From Otis tarda (taxonomy: Eukaryota > Chordata > Aves > Otidiformes > Otididae): 64,000 nt of DNA. Positions within the stretch are counted from its first letter, which is position 1. Every line of letters begins with the position of its first letter. The stretch spans positions 22,484,871 through 22,548,870 of the forward strand of contig CM048557.1 of assembly GCA_026413225.1 (NCBI GenBank). Direction: 5' to 3'. The notes beneath the pieces are model-generated. The model was given only the letters and a program-made list of their open reading frames with translations. It made no database searches and was not told the origin of the DNA. Shown piece after piece: positions 61,819-64,000 of the stretch. Made by a program: the position numbers and the translations under genes.

Positions 61819-62034
61819 ATTTTAATTTTCAATTAAGCTTGAAAGGACAAAGTGCAAAATTAACTAACTTGCAATTAATTTCAGTAGTAATTATGTAAAA
61901 AATTCCAGGCGTATAGAAGATGAGAAGCATGGCATAATTAGTTGTGGAGTTTTTTACTGCTGTAATTACAGTGATGAATATGCATGAGCCTGTTTGGGGA
62001 AGGGAAGCACAGCAAGCAATTGTATTTAATTAAA
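61819..62034. promoter_or_regulatory. Candidate homeodomain-site cluster in intron 4
   Basis: About eight ATTA/TAAT cores fall within 216 bases. Among them are GCAATTAATTTC near 61871, GTAATTATG near 61887, the palindrome TGTAATTACA at 61961-61970, ATGCAT near 61980 and the palindrome TTTAATTAAA at 62025-62034. This is the type of sequence seen in homeodomain-bound enhancers, but the intron is AT-rich, so clustering by chance is possible. No function is shown. Confidence 0.2.
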
Positions 62035-62330
62035 CTTTTAGCTGGCTTAGTTATGGAGGCTGTTCTTTGTTTTAATCCTTTCAAAACTGCTGTGAAACTC
62101 CTGAGGCAGGGTAGCTACACCCCGGAATATGATAATGATCTTTTAGGATCTGTTTTTCCTCTGTAGAGGTCTCCCAGGTCATCTGTCTCTTTGAGTTGTA
62201 GGTAGCCATTATTTATGGCTATTTTTCCAGCTCTTGAAACTTCTCTGAAAAGATTGATGAAAGCACATTGCACCTTTTATTGTTTGTGTATTGAAAATGT
62301 TCAAAGAGAAAGATGTAGAGTTGCACATGA

Positions 62331-62352
62331 GGGTATGAGGTGGGTATGAGGT
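62331..62352. repeat. 11-bp tandem duplication
   Basis: GGGTATGAGGT occurs twice in perfect tandem (62331-62341 and 62342-62352), followed by GGAGG. Confidence 0.9.
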
Positions 62353-62914
62353 GGAGGAACCATCCTGATCTCCAGTAGCACAAAACAAGAGTGACTGCTG
62401 TACACAGTGATGTTAAGATCACAGAGTCAGACCCTTAGCTTCCAGAGATCTTTTTTTATGGGGTCCTTATCTAGAGAAACAGAAATTAGCTGAAAAATAA
62501 AGGGAAAAGGGTTTGTAAAGGGAGGAAGGAGTCATGAGGAGTAAGTGTGTGTGTGTGATTGTTTGAGTTTTTATTGAATATTTTCTAGATATATGATATT
62601 TTCCACTTAGTCTAGAATCCAGTGTGATTTTGTTCTTTTTAAAATTTTCTTTCCTAATTTGTGTTTAGTCAACTTCTTAAGCTGATATATAGGCATCGAT
62701 CAATCGCAGCCTTGAATGTGTGGACACCATAGATGGCTTGTTAAAACACTGCAGAGTGCTGGGCAGGATGGTACTGAGTTGCTCAAGGATAATTAAGTGC
62801 ACCTTAAGAATAAAGCAATAAAGCTACCTCCTTTATGATAGTAAGGAAAAAGTAAATAATCCATTAAAGAGTGTGTGTGTGGAGAGCAGGCTATGGCTGA
62901 TGGAAGCAGAGAAC

Positions 62915-63005
62915 TCCCATTTCTGATCCTGGCTGACAATTTTTAGGTCTGCAACTTTAGGTCAATCATTTCATTAATTTAAGCCTTGCTTCTTAGGTAA
63001 GGAAT
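62915..63005 (+). mobile_element. Possible MIR-like SINE remnant
   Basis: The order CTGATCCTGGCTGACAA, then GTCTGCAACTTTAGGTCAAT, then CATTTCATTAATTTAAGCCT parallels the conserved core of tetrapod MIR repeats (a ...TCCTGGCT... block, a TGACCTTGGGCAAGTCA-like block and a ...TTAACCT... block). The similarity is patchy and was judged by eye only. Confidence 0.3.
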
Positions 63006-64000
63006 ATGTTTACCAGTCTTGTTGAATTACTGTGATATTTCTGTGATTTGTCTATAAATACTTGAAGGAAGAGTACTACAAAAGAAATAATATAGTTAGT
63101 TATTTGCATCTGTACTATAGAGGAGTAGTAGTAAATTATTTTGTTTCTTCCTGTTTGAAAAGTCTTTTAAACTCTTAAACTTTTTTTTGTTTTAAGAATG
63201 ATTTTTTTTTTTTTTAATTGCTGCAGATACTCTAATATGTGTATGTATATGGAAACATGTCTCCGCCATTACAATAGATGCTCCCTAGAAGCTTTTCCCA
63301 CATGGTGTGGTTATTCTCCAGCACTTATTCTATACGGTCAACCGCCTTTTGTTTAAATATACTCACAAAACATCATGTCACCTATTTTCTCTTCTTTCTG
63401 TGAAGTGTATCATTAAATTTGTCCTGCATCTATTCCCTTTTACCTTTGTCACCTTTAGTTCTGGTCTGCCCAACAATGCAAAAATGAGTCACTGAGCTTA
63501 ATTTTGAAAACCCATGGCTATTATAAATACTTCAATCATTTCTCCTCTTTCTGCTCTTAATCATCTTTTCTCAAGACTAAATAAATCCTACTTTTTTTCT
63601 CTCTTGATATTTAAGCCCTCTTTCCCCATTCATCATCTTTGTTTCTCGTGCTGTACTCTCACCAACCTAATTCTGTCTGTCTTCAAATAAGCTGGCCGAA
63701 ATGGGATGCCAGCGTTCAAATGTGGTTTCATTGGGGTTTTGTAGAATCATGCAACAATATGTTTAATATCCTTTGCTTATGATAAGCCAGTTTTCTATTA
63801 ACCTTCTTTACCATTGCTATGCATTAGACCAAGATTCTGCCAATAAAGGTTCATTTTCATGTGACGCATTAGCTAATTCAGTGCCTTTTAAACTGTGCTT
63901 AGCTATACTAATCATTATTATTTGCCTCCAGTCTTTCCGTGCAGAATGTGAACTATAAGTATGCTATCAAAAATCTCTTCATTTGTCCTTGCATACAGTA

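Larger units (their letters stand above)
23057..64000 (+). other. LDLRAD3: LDLRAD3 intron 4, 5' portion (at least 40.9 kb)
   Basis: The donor GTAGGC at 23057-23062 opens a very long intron that runs off the right edge. I found no exon encoding the LDLRAD3 transmembrane helix or its PPxY-rich tail. Nameable contents are two CR1 insertions, two solo LTRs, an 18-bp minisatellite, homopolymer tracts and short tandem duplications, all listed separately. Other stretches (23.1-27.5, 28.0-47.5, 52.5-57.7 and 58.8-64 kb) are AT-rich and hold no gene I can support. Open frames there are short or domain-free, including a 199-codon minus-strand frame at 40442-41041. Confidence 0.85.

Overview
This window is vertebrate nuclear DNA, almost certainly from a bird. 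It is AT-rich intronic sequence with three short coding exons on the + strand, each flanked by consensus splice sites. The recognisable repeats are CR1 LINE fragments, including two with avian-type 3' ends, and two solo LTRs with 5-bp target duplications that resemble the ERVL-type LTRs common in neoavian birds. The species cannot be fixed from the sequence.

The gene is LDLRAD3 (low density lipoprotein receptor class A domain containing 3). The three exons lie at 1956-2102, 20016-20141 and 22922-23056. Each encodes one complete LDL-receptor class A module with six cysteines and a C-terminal D/N-x-S-D-E calcium-binding motif. All three are phase 1-1 exons, and together they give 136 codons that read straight through and match mammalian LDLRAD3 almost residue for residue, as I recall it. 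The signal-peptide exon should lie upstream of base 1. The transmembrane and PPxY-containing cytoplasmic exons should lie beyond base 64000. The window therefore holds the end of intron 1, all of introns 2 (17.9 kb) and 3 (2.8 kb), and at least 40.9 kb of intron 4.

Region by region: 1-1955 is intron 1. 2103-20015 is intron 2, mostly unique AT-rich DNA with one old antisense CR1 3' end near 5.0 kb and a few short tandem duplications. 20142-22921 is intron 3, with a possible ancient CR1-like remnant near 22 kb. 23057-64000 is intron 4. It contains a sense CR1 3' end (27.5-28.0 kb), a 2.5-kb antisense CR1 whose ORF2 is broken and internally deleted (48.85-52.5 kb), and a solo LTR nested inside that CR1 (48894-50048, TSD ATGAT). 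It also contains a second LTR of the same family in the opposite orientation (57703-58839, TSD ACTCA).

I found no RNA gene, no second protein-coding gene and no CRISPR-like or prokaryotic system. The most informative structures are the LTR-in-CR1 nest with its recoverable empty site, the head-to-head LTR pair inside one intron, the CR1 deletion across the reverse transcriptase core, and a tandem NAGNAG acceptor at the third exon. I did not find a previously undescribed system.
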